Source of the DNA: an uncultured Pelagibacteraceae bacterium | GTDB lineage: Bacteria; Pseudomonadota; Alphaproteobacteria; Pelagibacterales; Pelagibacteraceae | Reading direction: 5' to 3' | DNA: 64,000 bases | Assembly: GCA_902538915.1 (NCBI GenBank) | Contig: CACBGZ010000002.1 | Span: forward strand, 27,329 to 91,328 | Part shown: one piece after another, positions 37,691 to 46,306 of the stretch | Numbering within the stretch: the first letter of the stretch is position 1 | Layout: every line of letters starts with the position of its first letter | The notes under the pieces: generated by a model | Database searches by the model: none | What the model was told of the DNA's origin: nothing | What the model saw: the letters and a program-made list of their open reading frames with translations, nothing else | Translations under genes and position numbers: made by a program

Positions 37691-39193
37691 TTGATAGTTC
37701 ATAATGTGAAAGTTTATCCATCCAAAATCCATCTACCGAAAAAAAAACAGCTTGCCTGGAAGTTAGCTGAAATAGCAGCCGATAATGCAAAACTTAACAA
37801 GGATTGTGTTGAGATGGTTATTAATAGAATAATCGATAATGCATCTGTAGCGATAGCATCATTGAATAGAAGACCAGTAATTTCGTCTAGGGACATGGCA
37901 TTAAAACATTCTAGAAAAAATGGAGCCACATTATTTGGTGTAAATAGCAAGCTAAAGTTTGATTGTGAATGGGCGGCATGGTCAAACGGTACAGCCGTAA
38001 GAGAACTAGATTTTCATGATACTTTTTTAGCAGCTGACTATAGTCATCCTGGAGATAATATACCTCCACTTATAAGTGTTGCTCAACAAAATAAAAAAAG
38101 TGGTTTAGATCTTTTAAAAGGAATCATCACTGCATATGAAGTTCAAGTAAATTTAGTAAAAGGAATTTGTTTGCATAAGCATAAAGTTGATCACATTGCC
38201 CATTTAGGTCCAAGTGTTGCCGCTGGATTAGGAACAATGCTTAAATTAAACATTGAAACTATTTATCAAGCTATTCAGCAAGCGTTGCACACAACTATTT
38301 CTACCAGACAATCAAGAAAGGGTGAAATATCAAGTTGGAAAGCTTATGCTCCAGCTCATGCAGGAAAACTTGCGATAGAAGCTGTAGACAGAGTCATGAG
38401 AGGTGAAGGTGCCCCAAGTCCAATTTATGAGGGTGAAGACAGTGTAATAGCAAGAATTTTAGATGGAAAAAAAGCTTTGTATAAAGTCCCTTTGCCTAAA
38501 AAAGGTGAAACCAAAAAAGCAATATTAGAAACGTATACAAAAGAATATTCAGCTGAATATCAATCTCAAGCTTTAATAGATTTAGCAAAGAAACTAAGAA
38601 AAAAAATAGATAATTTAAGTCAAATAAAAAAAATAGATATTTATACAAGTCATCACACCCATTACGTAATTGGAACAGGCGCAAATGATCCTCAAAAAAT
38701 GGATCCAAATGCAAGCAGAGAAACTTTAGATCACTCAATTATGTACATATTTGCTGTCGCTTTAGAGGACGGTAATTGGCATCATATAAAGTCTTATACG
38801 AAAGCTAGGGCGAAAAGGAAAAGCACCTTAAAAATTTGGAGATCAATTAAAACACACGAGGATAAAAAATGGACTAAAAAGTATCACAATCCAAACCCTA
38901 AAAAAAAGTCATTCGGTGCTAAAGTTGTTATTACTCTAAAAAATGGAAAAAAAATATCAGAGCAACAAGATAGAGCGGATGCACATCCCTATGGATCTCG
39001 ACCATTTAAAAGACTAAACTATATAAACAAATTTTTAACTTTAACAGAGAATATTATCGATAAAAAAGAGAGTGATAGGTTTTTAAAAACTGTTCAAAAC
39101 TTAAAAAAATTAAAATCTGGTCAACTAGATAAGCTCAATATTGAGATAAAAAGAAATAAAATTAAAAAAAATCTAAAGAAAGGTATTTTCTAA
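37691..39193 (+). CDS. prpD: 2-methylcitrate dehydratase (MmgE/PrpD family)
   Basis: A 500-residue PrpD protein. '[15 protein letters not shown]', '[35 protein letters not shown]' and '[31 protein letters not shown]' are family hallmarks. It dehydrates 2-methylcitrate in propionate breakdown. The start is TTG: TAAGGAG ends five bases before it and no ATG fits. It overlaps prpB by one base. Confidence 0.93.
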   Translation: MIVHNVKVYPSKIHLPKKKQLAWKLAEIAADNAKLNKDCVEMVINRIIDNASVAIASLNRRPVISSRDMALKHSRKNGATLFGVNSKLKFDCEWAAWSNGTAVRELDFHDTFLAADYSHPGDNIPPLISVAQQNKKSGLDLLKGIITAYEVQVNLVKGICLHKHKVDHIAHLGPSVAAGLGTMLKLNIETIYQAIQQALHTTISTRQSRKGEISSWKAYAPAHAGKLAIEAVDRVMRGEGAPSPIYEGEDSVIARILDGKKALYKVPLPKKGETKKAILETYTKEYSAEYQSQALIDLAKKLRKKIDNLSQIKKIDIYTSHHTHYVIGTGANDPQKMDPNASRETLDHSIMYIFAVALEDGNWHHIKSYTKARAKRKSTLKIWRSIKTHEDKKWTKKYHNPNPKKKSFGAKVVITLKNGKKISEQQDRADAHPYGSRPFKRLNYINKFLTLTENIIDKKESDRFLKTVQNLKKLKSGQLDKLNIEIKRNKIKKNLKKGIF

Positions 39194-40089
39194 TGCATTT
39201 TGTTGAAAAAGAGCCTCCACAAAAAAGAATGGATTTGGATGATAAACTTAAATCTAATAAAATTTTAAGAGTTCCTGGAGCATATAACCCTCTGACTGCT
39301 AAATTAATTGAAGAAATAGGCTATGATGCGGTTTATGTCTCTGGCGGTGTGATGGCTAATGATCTTGGTTTTCCAGATATTGGATTAACCACATTACAAG
39401 ATGTGAGCACTAGATCATATTTAATTTCAAGAGTTACAAATTTACCTACAATCGTTGACATAGATACAGGTTTTAAATCTTGTAAAGAAACCATTGAAAC
39501 TTTTGAGCAATTTGGGATTTCAGCTGTACATTTAGAGGATCAAATTGAAAGGAAAAGATGTGGTCATCTTGATAATAAAGAATTAATTTCGACTGATGCA
39601 ATGGTTAAAAAAATTAAAGAATGTGTCTCTGCAAAAAAAGATAAAAATTTTAAAATCATTGCTAGATCAGATGCAAAAAGTGTTGAGGGGATCGATAAGA
39701 TGATAGAGAGATGTAAAGCATACATCGATGCTGGAGCCGAAATAGTTTTTCCAGAAGCATTAAGTGATGAAAAAGATTTTGAGAAAGTTAGAAAAGAATT
39801 GTCTTGCTATTTATTGGCGAATATGACCGAATTCGGTAAATCAAAATTATTTAATTATAAAGAATTAGAGCAATTAGGTTACAACATAGTGATTTATCCT
39901 GTTACTACTCAACGGTTGGCTATGAAAAATGTTGAGGATGGGTTGAGAGACATTTATGCAAATGGACATCAAAATAATATTATTGATAAAATGCAAACGA
40001 GAAAAAGATTATATGAGCTTGTTGACTACGAAAAATATAATAGTTTAGACGAAAAAATATATAATTTTAGTACTGAAGGACATGAGTAA
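39193..40089 (+). CDS. prpB: 2-methylisocitrate lyase
   Basis: A 298-residue isocitrate-lyase-superfamily enzyme. 'VPGAYNPLTAKLIEEIGYDAVYVSGG' is the start, 'IVDIDTGF' holds the metal-binding Asp, and 'AVHLEDQIERKRCGHLDNKEL' carries the catalytic Cys (KRCGH). It yields pyruvate and succinate. Overlaps both neighbours by one base. Confidence 0.95.
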   Translation: MHFVEKEPPQKRMDLDDKLKSNKILRVPGAYNPLTAKLIEEIGYDAVYVSGGVMANDLGFPDIGLTTLQDVSTRSYLISRVTNLPTIVDIDTGFKSCKETIETFEQFGISAVHLEDQIERKRCGHLDNKELISTDAMVKKIKECVSAKKDKNFKIIARSDAKSVEGIDKMIERCKAYIDAGAEIVFPEALSDEKDFEKVRKELSCYLLANMTEFGKSKLFNYKELEQLGYNIVIYPVTTQRLAMKNVEDGLRDIYANGHQNNIIDKMQTRKRLYELVDYEKYNSLDEKIYNFSTEGHE

Positions 40090-41213
40090 TGAGTGATGAT
40101 ATAAAAAAAGGTCTACTTGGAATTGTAGTTGATGAAACAGAAGTTTCAAAAGTCATGCCTGAAATTAATTCTCTCACTTATAGAGGATACGCTGCTCAAG
40201 ATTTGTGTGCTAAATGTAAATTTGAGGAAGTAGCATATCTAATTCTAAATGGAGAGCTTCCAAATAAAAAACAATTAAAAAATTTTGAAAAGCAAGAAAG
40301 AAAGGAGAGGAAATTATCTAAAACTTTACTTGAAGATATCAAAAAATTTCCAAAAAAAGCTCATCCTATGGATGTAGCAAGAACAGCTGTGAGTATAATG
40401 GGGCTTGAGGATAAAGAGACAAAAGACAATTCACCAAAAGCTAACATGCGGAAAGTGATGCGAATTTTCGCAAGAATGCCTGTGGCTCTTGCAGCTTTTT
40501 ATAGATCAAGAAAAGGTAAAAAAATTATTCCTCCAAAAAGTAATTTATCCTTTTCGGAGAATTTTTTTCATATGTGTTTTGGTAAAGTGCCTAATAAAGA
40601 TATTGTAAAAGCTTTTGATGTATCTTTAATTCTTTATGCCGAACATAGTTTTAATGTCTCAACTTTTACAGCAAGAACAATTACCAGCAGTTTGTCAGAT
40701 ATTCATGGTGCAATCACTGGGGCAATTGCAAGTTTAAAAGGTCCATTACACGGCGGTGCGAATGAAGAGGTGATGCATATGATGAATAAAATTAAAAAGC
40801 CAGAAAATGCTCTTAAATGGATTAATAAAGCACTTGATAATAAAGATGTTGTTATGGGATTTGGCCATAGAGTTTACAAAAGTGGAGACTCAAGAGTGCC
40901 AACTATGAGAGAGTATTTTGGCAAAGTAGCAAAAATTAAAAAAGATAAAAAATTTGAAAAAATTTACGACATTGTTGAAAAAGTGATGATCGACAGGAAA
41001 AACATTTACCCCAACGTTGATTATCCGACTGGACCTACTTACCATTTGATGGGTTTCGACACTGATTTTTTTACACCTATTTTTGTGATATCAAGAATAA
41101 CTGGTTGGTCAGCTCATATAATCGAACAACACGCTGCAAATAAACTTATTAGACCACTTGCTAGTTATAAAGGTAGTCAACATCGTAAAGTGGTTCGATT
41201 AAACCAAAGATAA
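40089..41213 (+). CDS. prpC: 2-methylcitrate synthase (citrate synthase family)
   Basis: A 374-residue citrate-synthase-fold protein. Catalytic residues are seen in 'LYAEHSFNVSTFTAR' (His), 'MGFGHRVYKSGDSRVP' (His) and 'NVDYPTGPTYHLMGF' (Asp). Its place behind prpD and prpB supports propionyl-CoA plus oxaloacetate as substrates. It is last in the operon and converges on an ABC-2 permease gene with a 9-base gap and no visible terminator. Confidence 0.92.
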   Translation: MSDDIKKGLLGIVVDETEVSKVMPEINSLTYRGYAAQDLCAKCKFEEVAYLILNGELPNKKQLKNFEKQERKERKLSKTLLEDIKKFPKKAHPMDVARTAVSIMGLEDKETKDNSPKANMRKVMRIFARMPVALAAFYRSRKGKKIIPPKSNLSFSENFFHMCFGKVPNKDIVKAFDVSLILYAEHSFNVSTFTARTITSSLSDIHGAITGAIASLKGPLHGGANEEVMHMMNKIKKPENALKWINKALDNKDVVMGFGHRVYKSGDSRVPTMREYFGKVAKIKKDKKFEKIYDIVEKVMIDRKNIYPNVDYPTGPTYHLMGFDTDFFTPIFVISRITGWSAHIIEQHAANKLIRPLASYKGSQHRKVVRLNQR

Positions 41214-41222
41214 AGTAATTAT

Positions 41223-41990
41223 TTATGATTTAATGTTGTAACCTTTTTTCAAAAGTATTGTTACGACCATCACACAAATCACTAAAAACGAAATCATTGT
41301 CCCAATACTAATCCAAATATTAAAGTCTGACACTCCATAAAATGAAAATCTTAATCCGTTAATCAAATAAACTACAGGATTAAAGTATGTAACCATTTGC
41401 CAGAATTCTGGCAACATATCTAACGAATATAAACTTCCACCTAAGAAGACCATCGGTGTAATCACCAAAGAGGGTATGATAGACATTTGTTCAAAATTTG
41501 TGCTCATCAAACCAATTAAAAATCCAAATAATGCAAAAGTAAATGAAACTAGAATTAACAAAAAAATCATTAATAATGGATGCTTAACTTCAACATCAAC
41601 AAAAAACATCGATGTTATAAATATCATTACACCTACAATTAATGTTTTAGTTGCTCCAGCTCCCACGAAAGCCAAAACTACTTCAAAGGTGGAAATAGGT
41701 GCAGCTAAAATTTCATAAATTGTTCCATTAAATTTAGGAAAAAAAATTCCAAAAGATGTATTACTGATTGATTGTGTTAGTAAAGTTAACATTAATAAAC
41801 CAGGAACAATATATGATCCATAACTTATGCCATCAATTTTTTGAACATATCCTCCAATTACTGAACCAAAAACAATAAAATATAATGATGTAGATAAAAC
41901 AGGTGATAATAGTGATTGAGTTAAGGTTCTTCTAAACCGATCCATTTCATGTAAATAAATAGCTTTCAACGCTTGAAAATTAAATTTCAT
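41223..41990 (-). CDS. ABC-2 type exporter permease, YadH-like
   Basis: A 255-residue protein with six hydrophobic segments and the ABC-2 signature region ('[38 protein letters not shown]'). '[22 protein letters not shown]' at the start is very similar in pattern to YadH. The cargo is unknown. It overlaps the ATPase gene upstream by 11 bases, so the two subunits are coupled. Confidence 0.85.
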   Translation of the reverse strand: MKFNFQALKAIYLHEMDRFRRTLTQSLLSPVLSTSLYFIVFGSVIGGYVQKIDGISYGSYIVPGLLMLTLLTQSISNTSFGIFFPKFNGTIYEILAAPISTFEVVLAFVGAGATKTLIVGVMIFITSMFFVDVEVKHPLLMIFLLILVSFTFALFGFLIGLMSTNFEQMSIIPSLVITPMVFLGGSLYSLDMLPEFWQMVTYFNPVVYLINGLRFSFYGVSDFNIWISIGTMISFLVICVMVVTILLKKGYNIKS

Positions 41991-42915
41991 TGTTCTCCCT
42001 TACTAATGATACGAATATTTTTTCAAGATTACTTTGCTCAGTTTTAAGGTCTCTGAGTTTCAAGCCAGCATCTTTAATATCTTGTAATAAATTTGTTATA
42101 CCAGTTTGCTTTTCGTGAAGATTGTAAGTGTAAATTAATGACATTTTGTTAACACCAAAATTTAGACTATATTTGCTTAGAGTATCAGGTATTTTTATAA
42201 TATCATCTTGCAATTCAATAGTTAAAGTTTTTTGACCCATCTTTTTTAACAATTCTTTTTTTTCTTCAACAACGATGATTTCACCTTGATTTATAACACC
42301 AACTCTATCAGCTATAGCTTCTGCTTCCTCAATGTAATGAGTGGTTAAAATAATTGTCACTCCTGTCTCTCTTAAAGATTCAACGACCTTCCACATTTCC
42401 TGTCTTAATTCTACGTCTACACCAGCCGTTGGTTCATCTAAAAATAGTATTTGTGGTTCATGAGATAGGGCTTTTGCAATTAAAACTCTCCTTTTCATTC
42501 CACCTGATAACTGACGGAGAATTCGATCCTTTTTATCCCATAAACTTAACTGTTTTAAAACTTTTTCAATATGAGCAGGATCTGGTTTTTTTCCGTATAA
42601 ACCTCTTGAATAAGATACATTATTAAAAACTGTTTCAAATTGCTCTAAAGTTAATTCTTGAGGAACTAAACCAATTCTAGATCTTGTTTCTCTGTAATCA
42701 TCAATAATATCGAAACCTTCTACAGCGATTTCACCACAGGTAGGTTTTACAATACCACAAATAATGTTAATCAAAGTAGTTTTGCCAGCTCCATTTGGAC
42801 CTAGCATTGCAAAAATTTCACCTTTTTTAATATTAAGATTAATATTTTTTAAGGCAGTTAAACCATTTTTATAAACTTTCGAGAGATTATTAATCGCAAT
42901 TTGATTGTCTAGCAT
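41980..42915 (-). CDS. ABC-2 type exporter ATPase, YadG-like
   Basis: A 311-residue ATPase with Walker [10 protein letters not shown], signature 'LSGGMKRR', Walker B '[11 protein letters not shown]' and H-loop '[18 protein letters not shown]'. The C-terminal extension ('[18 protein letters not shown]' onward) is the usual drug-exporter type tail. It pairs with the downstream permease; the substrate is unknown. Confidence 0.9.
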   Translation of the reverse strand: MLDNQIAINNLSKVYKNGLTALKNINLNIKKGEIFAMLGPNGAGKTTLINIICGIVKPTCGEIAVEGFDIIDDYRETRSRIGLVPQELTLEQFETVFNNVSYSRGLYGKKPDPAHIEKVLKQLSLWDKKDRILRQLSGGMKRRVLIAKALSHEPQILFLDEPTAGVDVELRQEMWKVVESLRETGVTIILTTHYIEEAEAIADRVGVINQGEIIVVEEKKELLKKMGQKTLTIELQDDIIKIPDTLSKYSLNFGVNKMSLIYTYNLHEKQTGITNLLQDIKDAGLKLRDLKTEQSNLEKIFVSLVRENNEI

Positions 42916-42961
42916 GAAGTCAGATATATAACTATTAATTCACTTAATACAATCTTGTATA

Positions 42962-44401
42962 TTAAAACCTTTTAGCTTTAAGAACTAAGAATGGTAAAAA
43001 AGTTGCAATTATAAAAGATAAAAATAACAAAGACTGTGACACAATAGGTGCAAATAATTCTTTAGACAACATAACACCAACTAATAAGCTTTTTGAAAAA
43101 TCAGGAGCTGGAAACATTAAAAATCCCCCTATTAATCCAGCAAAAATTGAAACATAAGCAGTTTTTTCATTTATGTGCTTATTATAAAAACTATAAAAGA
43201 CCGTTAAGACAAATGCACAACAAAATAAGTCAGCCAATAAAAAAAGATATAATATATCAAATCCTTTTGATGCAATAATAAAAGATATAAGAGATAAAAA
43301 TAATATTATGTATTTTGAAAAATTTAGACTTTTCTTTTTATCTAGATTAAAAGCTGCATTTCCATCAACTACAATAAGGCTTGATATTGCATTTACTAAA
43401 GTATCAACGGTGGAAATAGTAAGCGCTAAACCTAGTACAATCACAAAAAAAGATAAAAATTTTGTCTGTTCTTTTAAAAGTAATGTGAAAAATCCAAGAT
43501 CAGGGCGAGTAGTTGGGTCTAATGAAAAGGCGACCATTCCTGTAAAACCCATAAAAAAAACTACTGGTACGATAATAAAAAATGAAATTACTAAACTTTT
43601 TTTTAAAGTTTCAAAATTTTTTGCTGCATACACTCTCTGCCAATTACCTTGGTGAAATAAATTTGTTGCAGCAACGGCAATAAAAAAAGTCAAACCTGCT
43701 GTATAACTGGGCACATATGACAAACTTAAAAGTTGAGGATTTTTTTCTTTTACAAAGTCTATTGAAAAGTCAGATCCTATGAAAATGTTAATATATATTA
43801 AAGAGATCAATAATAAAATTCCAATAACTATCATTTGAATATTATCTGTGAATATCGATGCTCTTAATCCTCCATATAATGTATAGACAAGTGTAGATAT
43901 CAATACAATCAATGCTGTTACCCAAAGTTCTGTTCCAGAAATATAATTAATCAAAACTGCTACCGCAGTAACCTCTGCGCATAAAAAGATAAACATGTAA
44001 AATATTGTTAATAACAAAATAAGTTTGAATAAACTTTTTCCGAACTTTTTTCTCATAAACTCTATTAATGAAGATCCTCTAGGAAGTTCTTTTCTAATTT
44101 TTTTTCCAAGATATATTAAAAAAAACATTGGAAAAGCAGTTCCCAAAGAGTATCCAATAACAGCGCCTATACCTCCCCAAGTTGCTGCTGAGGCTGGTCC
44201 AAACAAAATCCATGCTCCTAAAGCAGATGCAGTTAAACTAGTAGTTAATGAGAAAACACCTATATTTCTATTAGCTGTAAGATAGTTATTTAATCCTTGA
44301 TATTTATTTGAATTATATAGACCCAAAATTACAAATATAAGACTAATAGTTATTACTAATATTAAAGATGTGGATTGTGTTAAAAAATATGTCTTTTCCA
44401 T
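42962..44401 (-). CDS. thiV: Sodium:solute symporter ThiV, thiamin-precursor uptake
   Basis: A 479-residue SSS-family transporter with about 13 membrane segments. 'GAWILFGPASAATWGGIGAVIGYSLGTAFPMFF' and 'YTLYGGLRASIFTDNIQMIVIGILL' are SSS motifs. A TPP riboswitch lies directly before its ATG, so it answers to thiamin pyrophosphate. SAR11 strains are known to need thiamin's pyrimidine precursor, and ThiV, a TPP-riboswitch-linked SSS protein, is the proposed importer. Exact cargo is not fixed by sequence. Confidence 0.88.
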   Translation of the reverse strand: MEKTYFLTQSTSLILVITISLIFVILGLYNSNKYQGLNNYLTANRNIGVFSLTTSLTASALGAWILFGPASAATWGGIGAVIGYSLGTAFPMFFLIYLGKKIRKELPRGSSLIEFMRKKFGKSLFKLILLLTIFYMFIFLCAEVTAVAVLINYISGTELWVTALIVLISTLVYTLYGGLRASIFTDNIQMIVIGILLLISLIYINIFIGSDFSIDFVKEKNPQLLSLSYVPSYTAGLTFFIAVAATNLFHQGNWQRVYAAKNFETLKKSLVISFFIIVPVVFFMGFTGMVAFSLDPTTRPDLGFFTLLLKEQTKFLSFFVIVLGLALTISTVDTLVNAISSLIVVDGNAAFNLDKKKSLNFSKYIILFLSLISFIIASKGFDILYLFLLADLFCCAFVLTVFYSFYNKHINEKTAYVSIFAGLIGGFLMFPAPDFSKSLLVGVMLSKELFAPIVSQSLLFLSFIIATFLPFLVLKAKRF

Positions 44402-44407
44402 TTTTTT

Positions 44408-44470
44408 CCCTTTCTGAATTACCGGACAGGTTCAAAGGGTTTATTCTCAGTCTATTCAGACACCCCTTAA
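44408..44470 (-). promoter_or_regulatory. TPP riboswitch controlling thiV
   Basis: On the minus strand the conserved THI-box segments appear in order: AAGGGGTGTC, ACTGAGA, ACCCTTTGAACCTG, then CCGGTAATTC. The P3 arm is short. The aptamer ends in AGAAAGGG, 7 bases before the thiV ATG, so the ribosome site is part of the 3' strand. This points to translational control rather than a terminator switch. Confidence 0.93.
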
Positions 44471-44478
44471 AATTATAA

Positions 44479-44766
44479 TTATACTTTGTTATCCATTATT
44501 TCAATCATACACTTAGTTGCATACTCTCTCCATTCTGTTGAGCTTTTACCTTTAAGACTATCTAAGTGATCTCGGTTATTTTTTATATCATTTTTATGCT
44601 TGATTTTATCTTCCTCATCTAAATTTGACTCCATTTTTGTCAAATTAGTTTCCATGGCTTTTATCCAATTATTTCCTAATTCTACACACTTTTTATCGTC
44701 TTTTTCATCACAGATCTGTTTAAAAAAATTAAAGATAACTTCATCAGTTTTTACAGGATTTTTCAT
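44479..44766 (-). CDS. Hypothetical 95-residue charged helical protein
   Basis: A soluble, highly charged protein with no signal peptide: MKNPVKTDEVIFNFFKQICD, two short Cys-containing stretches (ICDEKDDKKC) and a predicted helical body. The ATG follows a TTAAG gap. It ends just upstream of the thiV riboswitch. I do not recognise a family. Confidence 0.6.
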   Translation of the reverse strand: MKNPVKTDEVIFNFFKQICDEKDDKKCVELGNNWIKAMETNLTKMESNLDEEDKIKHKNDIKNNRDHLDSLKGKSSTEWREYATKCMIEIMDNKV

Positions 44767-44776
44767 TTAAGAAATA

Positions 44777-44956
44777 TTATTTATTAAAACAATTATTAAC
44801 TAAAATTGCCATTAAAATCCAAATTACAAAAACTTCACCGTTTGTGAAGGAATAATCTGCTCCAGCAAAACCAGCAACAATATTTATAGCATAAATAATT
44901 ATTGTAGAAATTACTAAGCTAAAAATTAAATTAATTAATCCAGTTACATATTTCAT
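44777..44956 (-). CDS. Small two-TM membrane protein, 59 residues, unknown
   Basis: One residue below the ORF-track cut-off. ATG 44956 opens MKYVTGLINLIFSLVISTII and ends VNNCFNK. Hydrophobic segments span about residues 6-30 and 42-54 with a short loop (GADYSFTNGE) between. It is on the same strand as, and 10 bases before, the 95-residue gene. The even use of codons and the two clean TM segments suggest a real gene; function unknown. Confidence 0.5.
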   Translation of the reverse strand: MKYVTGLINLIFSLVISTIIIYAINIVAGFAGADYSFTNGEVFVIWILMAILVNNCFNK

Positions 44957-45044
44957 ATTTAAAGATTAACTATATTTCTGTTTAAAGCAAATTTAAAATT
45001 TCTATTTATAACTGATGATTTTTTAAGATGCGCGAATATTATAA

Positions 45045-45295
45045 AAATACCAGGTTGTATTCAAACATTTTATTTTAATTTTAATTAAATATATTCCTTG
45101 AATACAACCTACTTAGAACTTATTTTTTTACTAAGGAGGTTATTCAAATGAATCAAAAGCCACCTGAAACTTAGCTGGGTAGCTACATATCAAAACAACA
45201 ATATAAGAAAAAAATCCACTTGGATTTAAAAGCCAAAAAGGCGATATAGAGGAGCTCTTTTGGTAACTGAGCTAAAAGAGCGAACCTCTAACAAA
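45045..45295 (+). ncRNA. Candidate structured RNA / regulatory leader in a gene-free stretch
   Basis: The 345-base stretch 44957-45301 has no ordinary gene, but several inverted repeats on one strand. A 13-bp perfect repeat joins AGGTTGTATTCAA (45052-45064) to TTGAATACAACCT (45098-45110). Then come TAGCT-GGGT-AGCTA (45172-45185), AAATCC-ACTT-GGATTT (45212-45227), a weak GCC-AAAAA-GGC, and a long arm AGAGG-A-GCTCTTTT / AAAAGAGC-GAA-CCTCT (45248-45289). A possible -10 (TATTAT, 45037-45042) lies just before. AAGGAGGT at 45133 is the full anti-16S complement. Strand is inferred from this site. It does not match tmRNA, 6S, SRP RNA or RNase P by eye. Confidence 0.45.
45133..45174 (+). other. Perfect Shine-Dalgarno with an 8-codon ORF
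   Basis: AAGGAGGT, a 7-base spacer and ATG (45148) start an ORF of only eight codons, MNQKPPET, then TAG. In frame after the TAG there are 24 more open codons (from LGSYISKQQYKKK) to a second TAG at 45247. ATTCA-AA-TGAAT flanks the start codon, and ACCT in codons 5-6 could pair with AGGT of the ribosome site. This may be a leader peptide, a switchable start, or a gene broken by one stop. Confidence 0.4.
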
Positions 45296-45301
45296 AAAGA
45301 T

Positions 45302-45778
45302 TTAATGTGGTGCTCTAAACTTGCTATGACATGCTTTACAATTTGACCACATAAATTTACCTAAGACACTTCTAACATCTTTAACATCATCCGAAGTTTC
45401 AATAATTTTTGTAAGCTGTATCATATCATTTGATGATTTAGTCATCAGGGCATTGAACTCGTCTTTATTTTCCCAAATAATTGGTAGAGCCTGTGTTTTA
45501 AATCCCTCTTTAGTATTTTCAGGAAAATATTTAATTAGTGTTTTGTAATTTTCGCTCATTTCAATCATTAAAGTTTTTGCTTCGTCAAACTCACCTTTAA
45601 TTGCAAAATCGTTAGCTTTTTTTGCAATTCTATAGTTTTTACTAAAAAGAGCTTTTCTTCCTTTAATTATCTCTTCAACTGAAAGATCAAGTTCAGAATT
45701 TGCCGGTAAAGATAAAGTAACGAAAATTGAAATAAAGAAAATATACTTTAATATAATAATATTATATTTTAATATCAT
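45302..45778 (-). CDS. Cytochrome c' family periplasmic haem protein
   Basis: A 158-residue protein. A signal peptide with a hydrophobic core (KYIFFISIFVTLSLPANS) precedes a four-helix domain that ends in the haem motif CKACH near the C-terminus (SNCKACHSKFRAPH), the arrangement of cytochrome c' (c-prime). Members bind NO or act in electron transfer in the periplasm. Its ATG directly abuts the ATG of the divergent cytochrome b561 gene (CATATG), with no leader. The pair suggests a joint redox role. Confidence 0.85.
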   Translation of the reverse strand: MILKYNIIILKYIFFISIFVTLSLPANSELDLSVEEIIKGRKALFSKNYRIAKKANDFAIKGEFDEAKTLMIEMSENYKTLIKYFPENTKEGFKTQALPIIWENKDEFNALMTKSSNDMIQLTKIIETSDDVKDVRSVLGKFMWSNCKACHSKFRAPH

Positions 45779-46306
45779 ATGAGACTTACAAATAGCTTAA
45801 CAGAATACGGCTTCATTTCCAAAGTATTTCATTGGTTAAGTGCCGCAGTCTTGATAATTCAAATTCCCCTAGGTTTCTATTTAGTTGATATGGATTTTAG
45901 TGATAAAAGGTTAACTGTTGAAAGTATCCATGTAACTCTTGGTTTAAGTATATTTTATCTAATTTTATTTAGACTTTTATACAAAACATTAAATCCAACA
46001 CCTCGACTACAAAATAGTCTTTTTCCTGGACAAAAGATTATTGCAAAACTAAATCACATCTTTTTATATGTTTCAATTTTAGCAATAACTATATCTGGTG
46101 CTTTGAAAAAATTATTCAATGGAGAAGAACTTGATATGTTTTTTTTTAAACTTGAAATTAAAGATAATTTTGAATTAGCAGAAATCTTTTATGAAATTCA
46201 TATTGTTGGGAATTATACATTAATAGCTCTTATATCATTACATATTTTCGCAGTCATAGTTCATAAACTTTTATTTAAAGAAAATTTACTAAAGAAAATT
46301 TTATAA
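45779..46306 (+). CDS. Cytochrome b561 (prokaryotic type)
   Basis: A 175-residue, four-helix di-haem membrane protein. Haem-ligand His are in 'KVFHWLSAAVLIIQIPLGFYL' (helix 1), 'ESIHVTLGLSIFYLILFRLLY' (helix 2) and 'YEIHIVGNYTLIALISLHIFAVIVHKLLF' (helices 3-4). It likely passes electrons between quinone and a periplasmic partner such as the adjacent cytochrome c'. There is no Shine-Dalgarno and no room for a leader, so the transcript may be leaderless. Confidence 0.88.
   Translation: MRLTNSLTEYGFISKVFHWLSAAVLIIQIPLGFYLVDMDFSDKRLTVESIHVTLGLSIFYLILFRLLYKTLNPTPRLQNSLFPGQKIIAKLNHIFLYVSILAITISGALKKLFNGEELDMFFFKLEIKDNFELAEIFYEIHIVGNYTLIALISLHIFAVIVHKLLFKENLLKKIL

Noticed and set aside
43308-43655. 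115-aa plus-strand ORF
   Set aside because: Antisense of thiV; Lys/Thr-rich mirror of membrane helices, no start signal or domain.
45172-45174. TAG as pyrrolysine or selenocysteine-type recoding
   Set aside because: TAG recoding needs pyl genes not expected in SAR11, and nothing here supports it; a leader stop or nonsense mutation is simpler.
45045-45295. Known RNA such as tmRNA, 6S, SRP RNA or RNase P
   Set aside because: None of the conserved cores of those RNAs could be found by eye on either strand.
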